Shown here piece after piece: positions 7,952 through 13,554 of a stretch of 13,554 nucleotides of DNA. The DNA lies in contig SVHQ01000028.1 of NCBI GenBank assembly GCA_015055785.1, positions 1 through 13,554 on the forward strand, written 5' to 3'. The position numbers were made by a program, and so were the translations under genes. Source of the stretch: Clostridiales bacterium (GTDB taxonomy: Bacteria; Bacillota_A; Clostridia; Christensenellales; Borkfalkiaceae). Below the pieces are notes generated by a model. The model saw nothing but the letters and a program-made list of their open reading frames with translations, was not told where the DNA came from and searched no databases. How positions within the stretch are numbered: position 1 is the first letter of the stretch; each line of letters begins with the position of its first letter.

Positions 7952-8491
7952 ATGGAAATATGGGATTTATATACAAAAGAGCGTGTAAAAACAGACAAAA
8001 CTATGATACGCGGTGAAGCTCATCCGCGTGGATATTATCGTATCGTGGTACACATTTGCATTTTTAATAGCGAAGGTAAAATGCTTATACAACAACGGCA
8101 ACCATTCAAAAAAGGATGGTCTGGTTTTTGGGATTTAACTGCCGGCGGAAGCGCAATATCTGGAGATACAAGCCAAAGTGCAGCCGAACGCGAACTCCGA
8201 GAAGAGCTTGGCATTGACTTTTCCTTTAAGGAACTTTGCCCCGCTATAACGGTAAATTTCCAAGAAGGATTTGACGACATATATTTGCTTGATAGTGACA
8301 TAGATCTATCTAACTTAAAATTACAATTTGAAGAAGTACAAGCGGTTAAGTGGGCAACCGCCGAAGAAATAATCCAAATGATAAAAGACAAATTTTTTAT
8401 CCCATACAACGAAGATTTAATTCGACTACTATTCTTTTTACGCAAGCATAAAAGTTTGCATACAGAATGTGATTTTACTCAAACAAAATAA
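7952..8491 (+). CDS. Nudix hydrolase
   Basis: A 179-residue Nudix-fold hydrolase, expected to cleave a nucleoside-diphosphate-linked or similar pyrophosphate substrate with Mg2+. The Nudix box spans residues 66-88: G66, five residues, then Asp72 where the consensus has Glu, seven residues, then R80-E81-L82-R83-E84-E85-L86-G87-I88. The metal-binding REx2EE core is intact. The N-terminus EIWDLYTKER and the HPRGYYRIVVHICIF strand (24-38) resemble the branch that includes IPP-isomerase-like and YfcD-like Nudix proteins; the exact substrate is unknown. AAGGA at 7939-7943 overlaps the regulator's stop, eight bases before the ATG. Co-transcription with a WYL regulator suggests that its level or substrate is tied to what that regulator senses. 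Confidence 0.9.
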   Translation: MEIWDLYTKERVKTDKTMIRGEAHPRGYYRIVVHICIFNSEGKMLIQQRQPFKKGWSGFWDLTAGGSAISGDTSQSAAERELREELGIDFSFKELCPAITVNFQEGFDDIYLLDSDIDLSNLKLQFEEVQAVKWATAEEIIQMIKDKFFIPYNEDLIRLLFFLRKHKSLHTECDFTQTK

Positions 8492-8495
8492 TTAC

Positions 8496-8529
8496 ATAAG
8501 GGTTCCGAGAACGGAATCCTTATTTTTTT
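8496..8529 (+). terminator. intrinsic terminator after the Nudix gene
   Basis: A 12-bp stem, ataagggttccg (8496-8507) with cggaatccttat (8512-8523), one G-T pair, loop agaa, followed by a T7 run (8523-8529). It lies five bases after the Nudix stop and separates that operon from the repressor gene. Confidence 0.9.
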
Positions 8530-8570
8530 GAAAAAACTTTTTTCAATGTCGATTTATGAACGCTGAAAAT

Positions 8571-8599
8571 TTGAAAAATGGAAAATCTTATGGTATAAT
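8571..8599 (+). promoter_or_regulatory. sigma-A promoter of the LexA-like gene
   Basis: The -35 is TTGAAA (8571-8576), the spacer is 17 bases, and the extended -10 is TGGTATAAT with TATAAT at 8594-8599. Transcription should begin near 8606, just before the dyad at 8610-8636. A near-consensus promoter suits a gene held down by its own repressor. Confidence 0.85.
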
Positions 8600-8609
8600 A
8601 CGGGCACTA

Positions 8610-8636
8610 CTAAACGGAACACCCTGTTCGGTTTAG
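8610..8636. promoter_or_regulatory. 27-bp dyad, probable LexA-like operator
   Basis: An inverted repeat, ctaaacggaaca / tgttcggtttag, around a ccc centre: 11 of 13 positions pair. It contains GAAC-N5-GTTC, close to the Gram-positive LexA box, which has GAAC-N4-GTTC. Lying at the expected transcription start and 20 bases before the repressor's ATG, it is well placed for autorepression. Confidence 0.65.
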
Positions 8637-8655
8637 AAATAAGGGAGATTTACAA

Positions 8656-9252
8656 ATGAGAACCTTAAACGAAAACACTCTTGCAAAAATGCAAGAATAC
8701 ATACTTGCGTATCAAAAAGAAAAAGGTCTTTCTCCCAGCTACCGAAATATTATGAAGGCAATAGGTATGAGTTCGGTCAGTTTAGTTCAACGCTACGTTT
8801 TTGAACTTGAAAAGAAAGGTCTAATCCGCAGAACAAATCTCGGCAATATAGCAACCTTGCCCCAGCTTAAAAGAACCGGCACGACAATGGCGCCCTTGCT
8901 CGGCGAAATCGCTTGTGGCGAACCCACTCACGCCGTAGAAAACATAGAAGAAAGTTTTCCCCTGCCTAAATCGTTATTCGGCGAAGGCGAACTGTATATG
9001 CTTCGCACGTTCGGCGACAGTATGATTGAAGTCGGTATCCACAAAGACGACCTTATTGTTGTGCGAAAACAAGATTATGCGAATGACGGTGACATCGTTG
9101 TTGCGCTTGCAGACGGAAAAAACACGCTCAAGCGATATTACAGAAGAAACGGACAAATCATTCTTCATCCCGAAAATAGAACAATGAAGGATATAAAACC
9201 CGTTGAGTGCCAAATCCAAGGCGTGCTTGTGAGTTGTATAAAAATGTATTAA
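8656..9252 (+). CDS. LexA-like self-cleaving repressor (S24)
   Basis: A 198-residue protein, the usual LexA length. Residues 1-70 are the LexA-type winged helix: LAKMQEYILAYQKEKGLSPSYRNI, with the recognition region SSVSLVQRYVFELEKKGLI. Residues 79-196 are the S24 autoprotease: cleavage region GEIACGEP (83-90), with Cys87-Gly88 in place of the common Ala-Gly; ENIEESFPLP; nucleophile Ser122 in FGDSM; and general-base Lys159 in NTLKRYY. By family knowledge, RecA filaments on damaged DNA trigger cleavage and derepression. GGGAG (8643-8647) lies eight bases before the ATG. It could be the cell's LexA, but its place beside a mobilisation module, and its somewhat divergent operator, make an element-encoded switch the better guess. 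Confidence 0.88.
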   Translation: MRTLNENTLAKMQEYILAYQKEKGLSPSYRNIMKAIGMSSVSLVQRYVFELEKKGLIRRTNLGNIATLPQLKRTGTTMAPLLGEIACGEPTHAVENIEESFPLPKSLFGEGELYMLRTFGDSMIEVGIHKDDLIVVRKQDYANDGDIVVALADGKNTLKRYYRRNGQIILHPENRTMKDIKPVECQIQGVLVSCIKMY

Positions 9253-9392
9253 AAGATATATGCGGAGCGTCGCCCCGGCTCCTATTATATAAATTGTTAC
9301 AGAAGATAAGACGCTCCGAAAGAGGATTTCCCACCCTTGCCGTAGCTCTTAAATCAAAACTATCTGTAATTGGGAAGAAGGAGGACTAAACT
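9253..9392 (+). other. structured leader upstream of the zinc-ribbon gene
   Basis: This 140-base gap holds cggagcgtc (9263-9271), which can pair with gacgctccg (9310-9318), nine perfect pairs. Its ggagc (9264-9268) can instead pair with gctcc (9278-9282). The two structures exclude each other, as in riboregulators, but neither is followed by a T-run. The gap ends with a perfect AAGGAGG (9378-9384) eight bases before the zinc-ribbon ATG. Confidence 0.3.
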
Positions 9393-9581
9393 ATGAAACA
9401 TGCTATGTGTCCAGCTTGCGGCAGGCGCCTTGTTAAAGGCGAAGCCGGTTCAAAGGTTGAGGTTGTGTGTCCTAAATGCGGAAAGACCGCTATCGTCGTA
9501 ATTGGCGACGACCACTTACATATAACCGACAAACCTTTGACCGAAAAGCAACATACGGAACCGATCAGACAAGCTATTTAA
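9393..9581 (+). CDS. small zinc-ribbon protein
   Basis: A 62-residue protein with CPAC (Cys6, Cys9) and CPKC (Cys26, Cys29), a four-Cys zinc ribbon with a 16-residue spacer. The polar tail from about residue 40 (HLHITDKPLTEKQ) is probably disordered. It has the best Shine-Dalgarno in the window (AAGGAGG, 8-base spacing). Similar tiny zinc ribbons, such as the phage Mu Com family, bind RNA or DNA and control translation of a neighbour; whether this one does is unknown. A second open frame (9476-9673) overlaps its 3' half, a layout that recalls com-mom, but I see no evidence that the second frame is translated. Confidence 0.75.
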   Translation: MKHAMCPACGRRLVKGEAGSKVEVVCPKCGKTAIVVIGDDHLHITDKPLTEKQHTEPIRQAI

Positions 9582-9604
9582 CTTTAGACAATTTAATATT
9601 AGCG

Positions 9605-9634
9605 GGTAATGGAGTGCCGTTGTATTCCATTACT
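9605..9634. repeat. small inverted repeat after the zinc-ribbon gene
   Basis: Arms gtaatgga (9606-9613) and tccattac (9626-9633) pair perfectly around a 12-base loop; an outer G-T pair (9605/9634) is possible. No T-run follows, so this is not a terminator. It may be an RNA structure or a protein site in the 90 bases before the large terminator. Confidence 0.4.
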
Positions 9635-9671
9635 GACACTTTGCAGAGGTCGAACTTGACTGCGTATCATT

Positions 9672-9735
9672 AAGGATCTGGCGAGTAGATAAAATCCTAT
9701 TATAAGGGTTATTCTATTCGTCAGATCCTTTTTTT
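9672..9735 (+). terminator. long two-part terminator hairpin
   Basis: Outer arms aaggatctggcgagtaga (9672-9689) and tctattcgtcagatcctt (9713-9730) pair over 18 bases with two G-T pairs. An inner 6-bp stem (9693-9698 with 9705-9710, one G-T) closes on loop attata. A T7 run (9729-9735) follows. It ends the transcript that carries the zinc-ribbon gene. Confidence 0.88.
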
Positions 9736-9746
9736 GTCGAATTTTC

Positions 9747-9787
9747 AGCCCGATTGCGTGGATTTTATCACGTAATCGGGCTTTTCT
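9747..9787 (+). terminator. second, tandem terminator-like hairpin
   Basis: Arms agcccgattgcgtg (9747-9760) and cacgtaatcgggct (9769-9782) pair over 14 bases with one G-T; the loop is gattttat and the tail is ctttt. It lies only 11 bases after the first terminator, so it is either a fail-safe terminator or part of the leader of the following sigma-like gene. The 266-base gap 9582-9847 holds only this, the preceding terminator and the small inverted repeat. Confidence 0.75.
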
Positions 9788-9847
9788 ATTTTGCCTTATA
9801 CCGTCCGATTACGATTACATTTCAAATCAAAATCGGAGGATTTTTAT

Positions 9848-10258
9848 ATGGCAACTATCAACTACAGGTTAGCCGACGGCAAAATTATTACTTTAGAAGT
9901 GGACGAGCATACCGCGCTTGCCTACGAAAAAATTGAAGACGAAACGCACCGCGAAGAAGAACGCGCTCGCTGGAGAGCGAGAAAGAAATTGAACTCTTTG
10001 GAAGAAATGACGGACTTGGGTGTGCAATTCGCGTCGGGCGACCTTACCCCCGAAGAAACGCTTACTAAAAACGAAGAAACTCGGCACTTACATAATGCTA
10101 TTGCCACATTATCCGAAGAACAGCAAATTCTCGTATATAGAGTTTTCTTCAATAATGAAAAACGCGCGCATATTGCACGCGAACTCGGCATTAGCAAAGC
10201 AGCACTTACATACCGCTTAAACACAATTTTCAAAAATTTGAAAGAAATTTTGAAATAA
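9848..10258 (+). CDS. sigma-70 region-4-like protein (first paralogue)
   Basis: A 136-residue protein. The start is ATG 9848, eight bases after GGAGG (9835-9839); a longer in-frame opening upstream has no ribosome binding site. Residues 1-35 are a small beta/alpha segment, ATINYRLADGKIITLEV. Residues 34-48 are a charged helix rich in Arg and Glu. Residues 68-136 resemble sigma-70 region 4: LSEEQQILVYRVFFNNEKRA followed by helix-turn-helix IARELGISKAALTYRL (109-124). There is no region 2, so it cannot melt a promoter alone in the usual way. Such truncated sigma-like proteins are common in Firmicutes conjugative elements, where they act as regulators. It shares length and layout with the next gene. 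Confidence 0.8.
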   Translation: MATINYRLADGKIITLEVDEHTALAYEKIEDETHREEERARWRARKKLNSLEEMTDLGVQFASGDLTPEETLTKNEETRHLHNAIATLSEEQQILVYRVFFNNEKRAHIARELGISKAALTYRLNTIFKNLKEILK

Positions 10259-10287
10259 GACTTAACTTTTGCTTTTCCCACTCCTTA

Positions 10288-10319
10288 AAGGTGCAAGGCA
10301 TCAGACCTTGACACTTTTT
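10288..10319 (+). terminator. bulged hairpin with T-run between the paralogues
   Basis: The sequence caagg-catcaga-ccttg (10294-10310) extends through gtg/cac and aa/tt pairs with single-base bulges, then T5 (10315-10319). It is weaker than the other terminators. It lies 15 bases before the start codon of the second sigma-like gene, so it is probably an attenuator or a partial stop between the two genes. Confidence 0.5.
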
Positions 10320-10334
10320 CGGAGGATTAAAGGA

Positions 10335-10745
10335 ATGGCAAAAATCAACTATACCTTTGCGGACGGACACACGGAAGAAATCGAAGTATCCGACGAATTC
10401 GCTCTGCAATACGAACTTTTAGAGGACGACTGGAAACGTCAGGAAGAACGCGAGAAAAAGCGCCGACGTCGCCGATTATCTTTTGAGGGCTTGGTCGAAA
10501 GCGGATACGAATTTGAGGATACCACCTGCGCCGATCCGCTTGAACGGCTCATTGAACAGGAAAACGAAAAATTCAGTCTCATATCTCTATCGGATTTTCT
10601 CACAGCTCGGCAGAAACACGTTATGCAACTTTATTACGAAGTGGGAATGTCAAAGCAAGAAATCGCCGCTGCACTTGGGCTTGACGAAAGCACCGTCAGA
10701 AAACGTTTACAAGCGTCCGTGAAAAAAATTTTGAAGAATTTTTGA
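10335..10745 (+). CDS. sigma-70 region-4-like protein (second paralogue)
   Basis: A 136-residue protein. The start is ATG 10335, nine bases after GGAGG (10321-10325); an in-frame ATG at 10269 would run through the hairpin and has no ribosome binding site. The N-terminus AKINYTFADG matches ATINYRLADG of the upstream paralogue. A basic cluster KKRRRRR lies at 41-47. Residues 88-136 hold a region-4-like helix-turn-helix: LTARQKHVMQLYYEVGMSKQEIAAALGLDESTVRKRL in outline, with recognition helix near 118-126. It lacks region 2. It probably arose by tandem duplication, and its divergent recognition helix implies a different target. Confidence 0.82.
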   Translation: MAKINYTFADGHTEEIEVSDEFALQYELLEDDWKRQEEREKKRRRRRLSFEGLVESGYEFEDTTCADPLERLIEQENEKFSLISLSDFLTARQKHVMQLYYEVGMSKQEIAAALGLDESTVRKRLQASVKKILKNF

Positions 10746-10837
10746 GAAAAACCCAAAAATATACCCGATTTTACCCCCTGCTTATTCCCCGATAGGTGAA
10801 GGGGTTACAACTTTCAATCAATCAGGAGGAACATTTA
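10746..10837 (+). other. intergenic segment before the mobilisation genes
   Basis: This 92-base gap has C-runs spaced along an A/T background and an acccc (10773-10777) that can pair with ggggt (10801-10805), or cccc (10787-10790) with gggg (10801-10804). It precedes the relaxase operon, a place where an origin of transfer is often found, but no known nic site can be assigned with confidence. AGGAGG at 10824-10829 serves the next gene. Confidence 0.25.
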
Positions 10838-11077
10838 ATGTTAGTCAAAAAAGAAAAACTTGCTCATTTTTTAGAGGTTAAGAACCTTAGCAAAGAAAAA
10901 TTCGCCGCTATCCTTGACGTTGAGGTCAGCGAGGTTGAAAAAATGCTGAACGGCGAACCCGTCGGCTTATATACGTCACGAAGGTTTATACGCTTTTTCA
11001 AAGCCGAAGTAGCACAACACTATATCGACTGGGAAACGATGAACATAAAAAATCCGTTGGAGGACAAAAGAAAATGA
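10838..11077 (+). CDS. small helix-turn-helix protein
   Basis: A 79-residue protein. The start is ATG 10838, eight bases after AGGAGG; an upstream in-frame ATG at 10796 has no site. Residues 5-45 look like a Cro/CI-type helix-turn-helix: LAHFLEVKNLSKEKFAAILDVEVSEVEKMLNG in outline, where NLSKEKFAAIL and VSEVEKML are the two helices. The remainder is basic and aromatic. Its stop overlaps the start of the next gene by 4 bases (ATGA at 11074-11077), so the two are translationally coupled. First in the mobilisation operon, it may autoregulate it or assist at the origin of transfer; both are inference. Confidence 0.75.
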   Translation: MLVKKEKLAHFLEVKNLSKEKFAAILDVEVSEVEKMLNGEPVGLYTSRRFIRFFKAEVAQHYIDWETMNIKNPLEDKRK

Positions 11078-11544
11078 AAAACTTTGAAGTACAGCACACC
11101 CTGCGCCTTTACGATCCCGACCTTGTAGCCGCTATCGGCAAAATGCACGAACGCAAAAGCAAAGAGTTCCGAAATAAGAACGAATTTCTTACCGAACTCG
11201 TCAAGCTCGGTCTTATGGAAATGCAGAAACGCGAAGCCGTAAAGCTCGCAGATCTACCACCTAACGACGCAGCATCCCCCAAGCCCGAATGTGCCGACAG
11301 TTTGAAAGAAATTTATGAGATTTTGGACACCGTTTCAAAATATATCTACACGCAGTTCAAATCCCTTTACGTAAACCAGCGCGTAGTGGAACGGCTTATG
11401 TCTTCTATCTATCGACAACTTCAGGAAATGCACCACGAGGACACCGCAACCATTCGCAACGCTGACGCTGGATTCTATGACGATCTTCCCGAACGCTTTG
11501 AGAAAATCATAGTTAATCTCAAGAATACTTACGGGCTTAAATGA
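11074..11544 (+). CDS. putative relaxosome accessory protein
   Basis: A 156-residue protein between a small DNA-binding protein and a relaxase, overlapping each by 4 bases. Residues 6-52 (VQHTLRLYDPDLVAAI, then FRNKNEFLTELVKLGL) fit a ribbon-helix-helix fold: a beta strand followed by two helices, as in MobC-like accessory proteins that bind origins of transfer. Residues 75-125 are predicted helical, perhaps a coiled coil, with YTQFKSLYVNQRVVERLM. GGAGG at 11059-11063 lies ten bases before the ATG. The name rests on context and the short fold match; direct homology to MobC is not established here. Confidence 0.65.
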   Translation: MKNFEVQHTLRLYDPDLVAAIGKMHERKSKEFRNKNEFLTELVKLGLMEMQKREAVKLADLPPNDAASPKPECADSLKEIYEILDTVSKYIYTQFKSLYVNQRVVERLMSSIYRQLQEMHHEDTATIRNADAGFYDDLPERFEKIIVNLKNTYGLK

Positions 11545-12767
11545 GTTCTCCAAACGTAGTATGTCAAATCTATTTTTTAGACAACGAGCAAGCCCTTGCG
11601 AAAAACCCGTTGCGAGAACAAAAATACGGCAAGAAAAGGAGGTTCTATTCGTGTAAAAACGCAAAATACAACTATGTGGATTACGTTCAAGATGGTTCGC
11701 AAAAAACGCTTGATTACGTTGATTATTCGGGCAATAGCGAAAAGAGTTCGGGCGTATTCAATGCGGACGGACTTCTAACGAAGGAACAGCGCAAAGCCCT
11801 AAAACACGACCTACGAACAACCGGGAGCGTGATATGGCACGGCTTTATATCCTTTACCGAAGAATTTGGCAATTTATATTGTAACGACTACGAAGCAGCT
11901 TACCGAATGATGAAGACGGAGTTTCCGCGATTTTTGAAATCCGCAGGTCTTAACCCCGAAAACGTGGTATGGTACGCCGGATTGCACGAAAATACGGATA
12001 ATAGGCACATACACTTTTCGTTTTTTGAGAAGCAACCAATGAAATATCGCGCACGAAGCAAAAATCTACACTTCTCAAACGGAAAATTGCCATATCACAG
12101 TATAGAGCAATTCAAGCTCCGAGCCGAACAAAAATTGACCGATTCCACGGCACAGTTGAAGCTCGCCCGCAAACAGCTTACGGAATCCACAAAAAACGTG
12201 CTATTTTCAGCGCAAAGCCCCTTGAAATACAACAGAGAGGTTCAAACTCTTATGCTTCGCTTGCTTGAGGACTTGCCCACTACGGGAAGATTATCCTACG
12301 ATAGCGAAAATATGGCTCCGTTTCGCTCGCAGATACAGGAAATAGTGAACTGTGTTATACGGTCAAACCGAGATACATACCAAGCATACGTTGATTTTTG
12401 TCGCGTTATATCCGACAAAGATAAGGACACGCTTCGTATCCTTACGAACCTAAAAATAAAACCTGAACATTGGGATAGGTTTCTCATATCAGACAAATAT
12501 ATGGATGACCTTTATCGTCGGCTCGGCAATCAAGTAATAAACTCTCTGCGTGTTTACAAAGGCAAACTCAAGCCCACAAAATCCCGTCTTGCCAACAAGC
12601 GAATAAGACGCGGCGTCCGTACCGGTCTTCTCGCCTATTGCGTAAAGCTCAACGCTATCGTGGAAACAGAAACACAAGAAGCATTTGAGGAATATTATCG
12701 CAAAATCCAAGAGCGAAATACTGAAACCGAAATTATGAAGGAGGAAATGCTTTACGAAATGGAATAA
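11541..12767 (+). CDS. MobL/MOB-P type relaxase
   Basis: A 408-residue DNA relaxase, which nicks the origin of transfer and stays covalently bound to the 5' end of the strand sent to the recipient. The key signature is the three-His metal site LHEN-TDNRHIHFSFFEK (148-164): His149, His156, His158. This matches the MobL family of Firmicutes plasmids and elements. Candidate catalytic tyrosines lie at 43, 45, 48, 59 and 62 (YNYVDYV and DYVDY). Residues 200-408 are mostly helical and basic, with KPTKSRLANKRIRRG. There is no Shine-Dalgarno before ATG 11541; it overlaps the previous stop (ATGA), so coupling is expected. Its last codons carry the AAGGAGG used by the coupling-protein gene. Confidence 0.85.
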   Translation: MSSPNVVCQIYFLDNEQALAKNPLREQKYGKKRRFYSCKNAKYNYVDYVQDGSQKTLDYVDYSGNSEKSSGVFNADGLLTKEQRKALKHDLRTTGSVIWHGFISFTEEFGNLYCNDYEAAYRMMKTEFPRFLKSAGLNPENVVWYAGLHENTDNRHIHFSFFEKQPMKYRARSKNLHFSNGKLPYHSIEQFKLRAEQKLTDSTAQLKLARKQLTESTKNVLFSAQSPLKYNREVQTLMLRLLEDLPTTGRLSYDSENMAPFRSQIQEIVNCVIRSNRDTYQAYVDFCRVISDKDKDTLRILTNLKIKPEHWDRFLISDKYMDDLYRRLGNQVINSLRVYKGKLKPTKSRLANKRIRRGVRTGLLAYCVKLNAIVETETQEAFEEYYRKIQERNTETEIMKEEMLYEME

Positions 12768-13554
12768 AAAAATTCCCATTATATGCGGCATCGTCGCTCT
12801 TGTGTGCTATCTGTTCGGATTTGTACTCAACTGCGTGATAACTCACGATTTTACATTCCGATTTGACGCAAAGCTACTGATCGACGGCGAAACCTTTATC
12901 TATACAGGATTGTTTTGCCTAATAGCCGTATTGATAGTGCTGTTCTACTATTATAAACACTTTTGGCTATTCAATAGTAAAAACGTTATGCGCGGAAACA
13001 AAGGCGACAAAAGAATTGACGTTAATCTTGAACAAGCACGATTCCAGCACGAACGGGAAATAAACGAAAACTTTACAAGAGTGGAATACGGCGAGCTTGA
13101 AGAAAAAGAAATCGTCGGTATTCCTATCAGAGCAGAACAGGAGAAAGAAAAATTTTATGTCAACTTCGCACCAAACGCACACACGCTCGTTATCGGCACC
13201 ACCGGTTCAGGTAAAACAACCACATTCATCAATCCAACGGTGCAGATACTGTCCCAGAGCAAAGCCAAACCGTCTATGCTGCTGTCAGATCCGAAGGGAG
13301 AATTGTATGCCTTGCACGCAAAATCTCTCCAAGCAAAAGGATATGAAGTCAAAGTCCTTGACCTACGAAACCCGTTCAACAGCATTAAATGGAACCCACT
13401 TGAACGACCTTTCCTAATGTACCAGCGTATGCTCCACTTGGAAGACGAGGTTCGGGTGGACGAGGAAAACGGCACATACGTCTTTGACGGAAACACATAT
13501 AGCGAACCCGACGAGCTTAACTCTGCCGTACAAGTCAAAAAACAGCAAATTTAC
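12754..13554 (+). CDS. VirD4/TraG-type coupling ATPase (partial, ACG start?)
   Basis: The first 267 codons of a type IV coupling protein, which links the relaxase-DNA complex to the secretion channel; the gene runs off the window. Counting from 12754, two membrane helices lie at about 7-29 and 48-67. Walker A is VIGTTGSGKTT (Lys154), and DPKGEL (from 179) is a hallmark of the family, followed by DLRNPFNSIKWNPL. The frame has no ATG or credible GTG upstream of the first helix. ACG 12754 stands exactly where ATG is expected: nine bases after a perfect AAGGAGG (12738-12744), and reading T/M-K-W-N-K-K-I-P. It overlaps the relaxase stop by 14 bases. Other in-frame starts (GTG 12802, GTG 12835, ATG 12988) would cut into or remove the membrane helices. 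Family assignment is secure; the start is not. Confidence 0.85.

Noticed and set aside
8035..8445. 136-codon open frame on the minus strand
   Set aside because: Shadow of the Nudix gene, whose Nudix box is clear on the + strand; Ser/Lys-biased composition.
9207..9389. 60-codon + frame overlapping the end of the LexA-like gene
   Set aside because: No ribosome binding site at its ATG, it starts inside the repressor gene and runs through a structured leader; basic composition looks like an out-of-frame reading.
10269..10334. Longer N-terminus for the second sigma-like gene
   Set aside because: It would translate through the hairpin at 10288-10319, has no ribosome binding site, and breaks the match with the 136-residue paralogue.
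12765..12774. Programmed frameshift from relaxase into coupling ATPase at the A7 run
   Set aside because: The relaxase stop TAA precedes the A-run and the P-site GAA codon cannot re-pair well in the +1 frame; the ACG start with a well-spaced ribosome binding site explains the layout better.
13155..13538. 127-codon open frame on the minus strand
   Set aside because: It lies antisense to the coupling ATPase, whose Walker A and DPKGEL motifs fix the + frame; no ribosome binding site on the minus strand.
1..13554. tRNA, rRNA or integrase attachment site
   Set aside because: No tRNA-like cloverleaf, rRNA stretch, integrase gene or flanking direct repeats were seen, so no element end can be placed in this window.

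Overview
The window looks like a piece of a low-to-moderate GC Firmicutes genome, probably a gut-type Clostridia. The grounds are strong AAGGAGG-type ribosome binding sites, sigma-A promoters with extended -10 elements (TGnTATAAT), lipobox lipoproteins, a BspA-type leucine-rich-repeat surface protein, and a MobL-type relaxase. TGA is used as stop, so the genetic code is standard. Apart from one decayed minus-strand remnant, every gene I accept is on the + strand. By eye, the right part (from about 9.8 kb) is richer in GC than the left, AT-rich part.

Left region (1-6642): an AT-rich leader with hairpins (a perfect 16-bp stem at 186-222) precedes four tightly spaced genes that end at a terminator hairpin (6616-6642). 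They encode a small lipoprotein with an InlB B-repeat-like segment, a polytopic membrane protein, a soluble protein I do not recognise, and a 1384-residue lipoprotein. The large lipoprotein has three related beta-rich segments, about 3.5 Cys/His-rich repeats of roughly 100 residues, and a BspA-type LRR tail. I read this as a cell-surface operon of unknown function. Between 6646 and 6905 on the minus strand lie the remains of a small gene interrupted by stops or a frameshift.

Middle region (6897-9392): a strong promoter drives a WYL-domain regulator and a Nudix hydrolase 11 bases apart, closed by a terminator at 8496-8529. A second strong promoter followed by a 27-bp dyad (8610-8636) drives a LexA-like S24 self-cleaving repressor; the dyad is the natural candidate for its operator.

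Right region (9393-13554): a mobilisation or conjugation module. It contains a 62-residue zinc-ribbon protein, tandem terminator-like hairpins, two paralogous 136-residue sigma-70 region-4-like proteins, a small helix-turn-helix protein, a putative relaxosome accessory protein, a MobL/MOB-P type relaxase, and the first 267 codons of a VirD4/TraG-type coupling ATPase that runs off the window. The helix-turn-helix, accessory and relaxase genes overlap by 4 bases each (ATGA) and are probably translationally coupled. The coupling ATPase has a perfect Shine-Dalgarno but ACG where ATG is expected. The module suggests an integrative conjugative or mobilisable element controlled by the LexA-like repressor and the small sigma-like proteins. 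No integrase, secretion-channel genes or element ends are visible here, so the type of element stays open.
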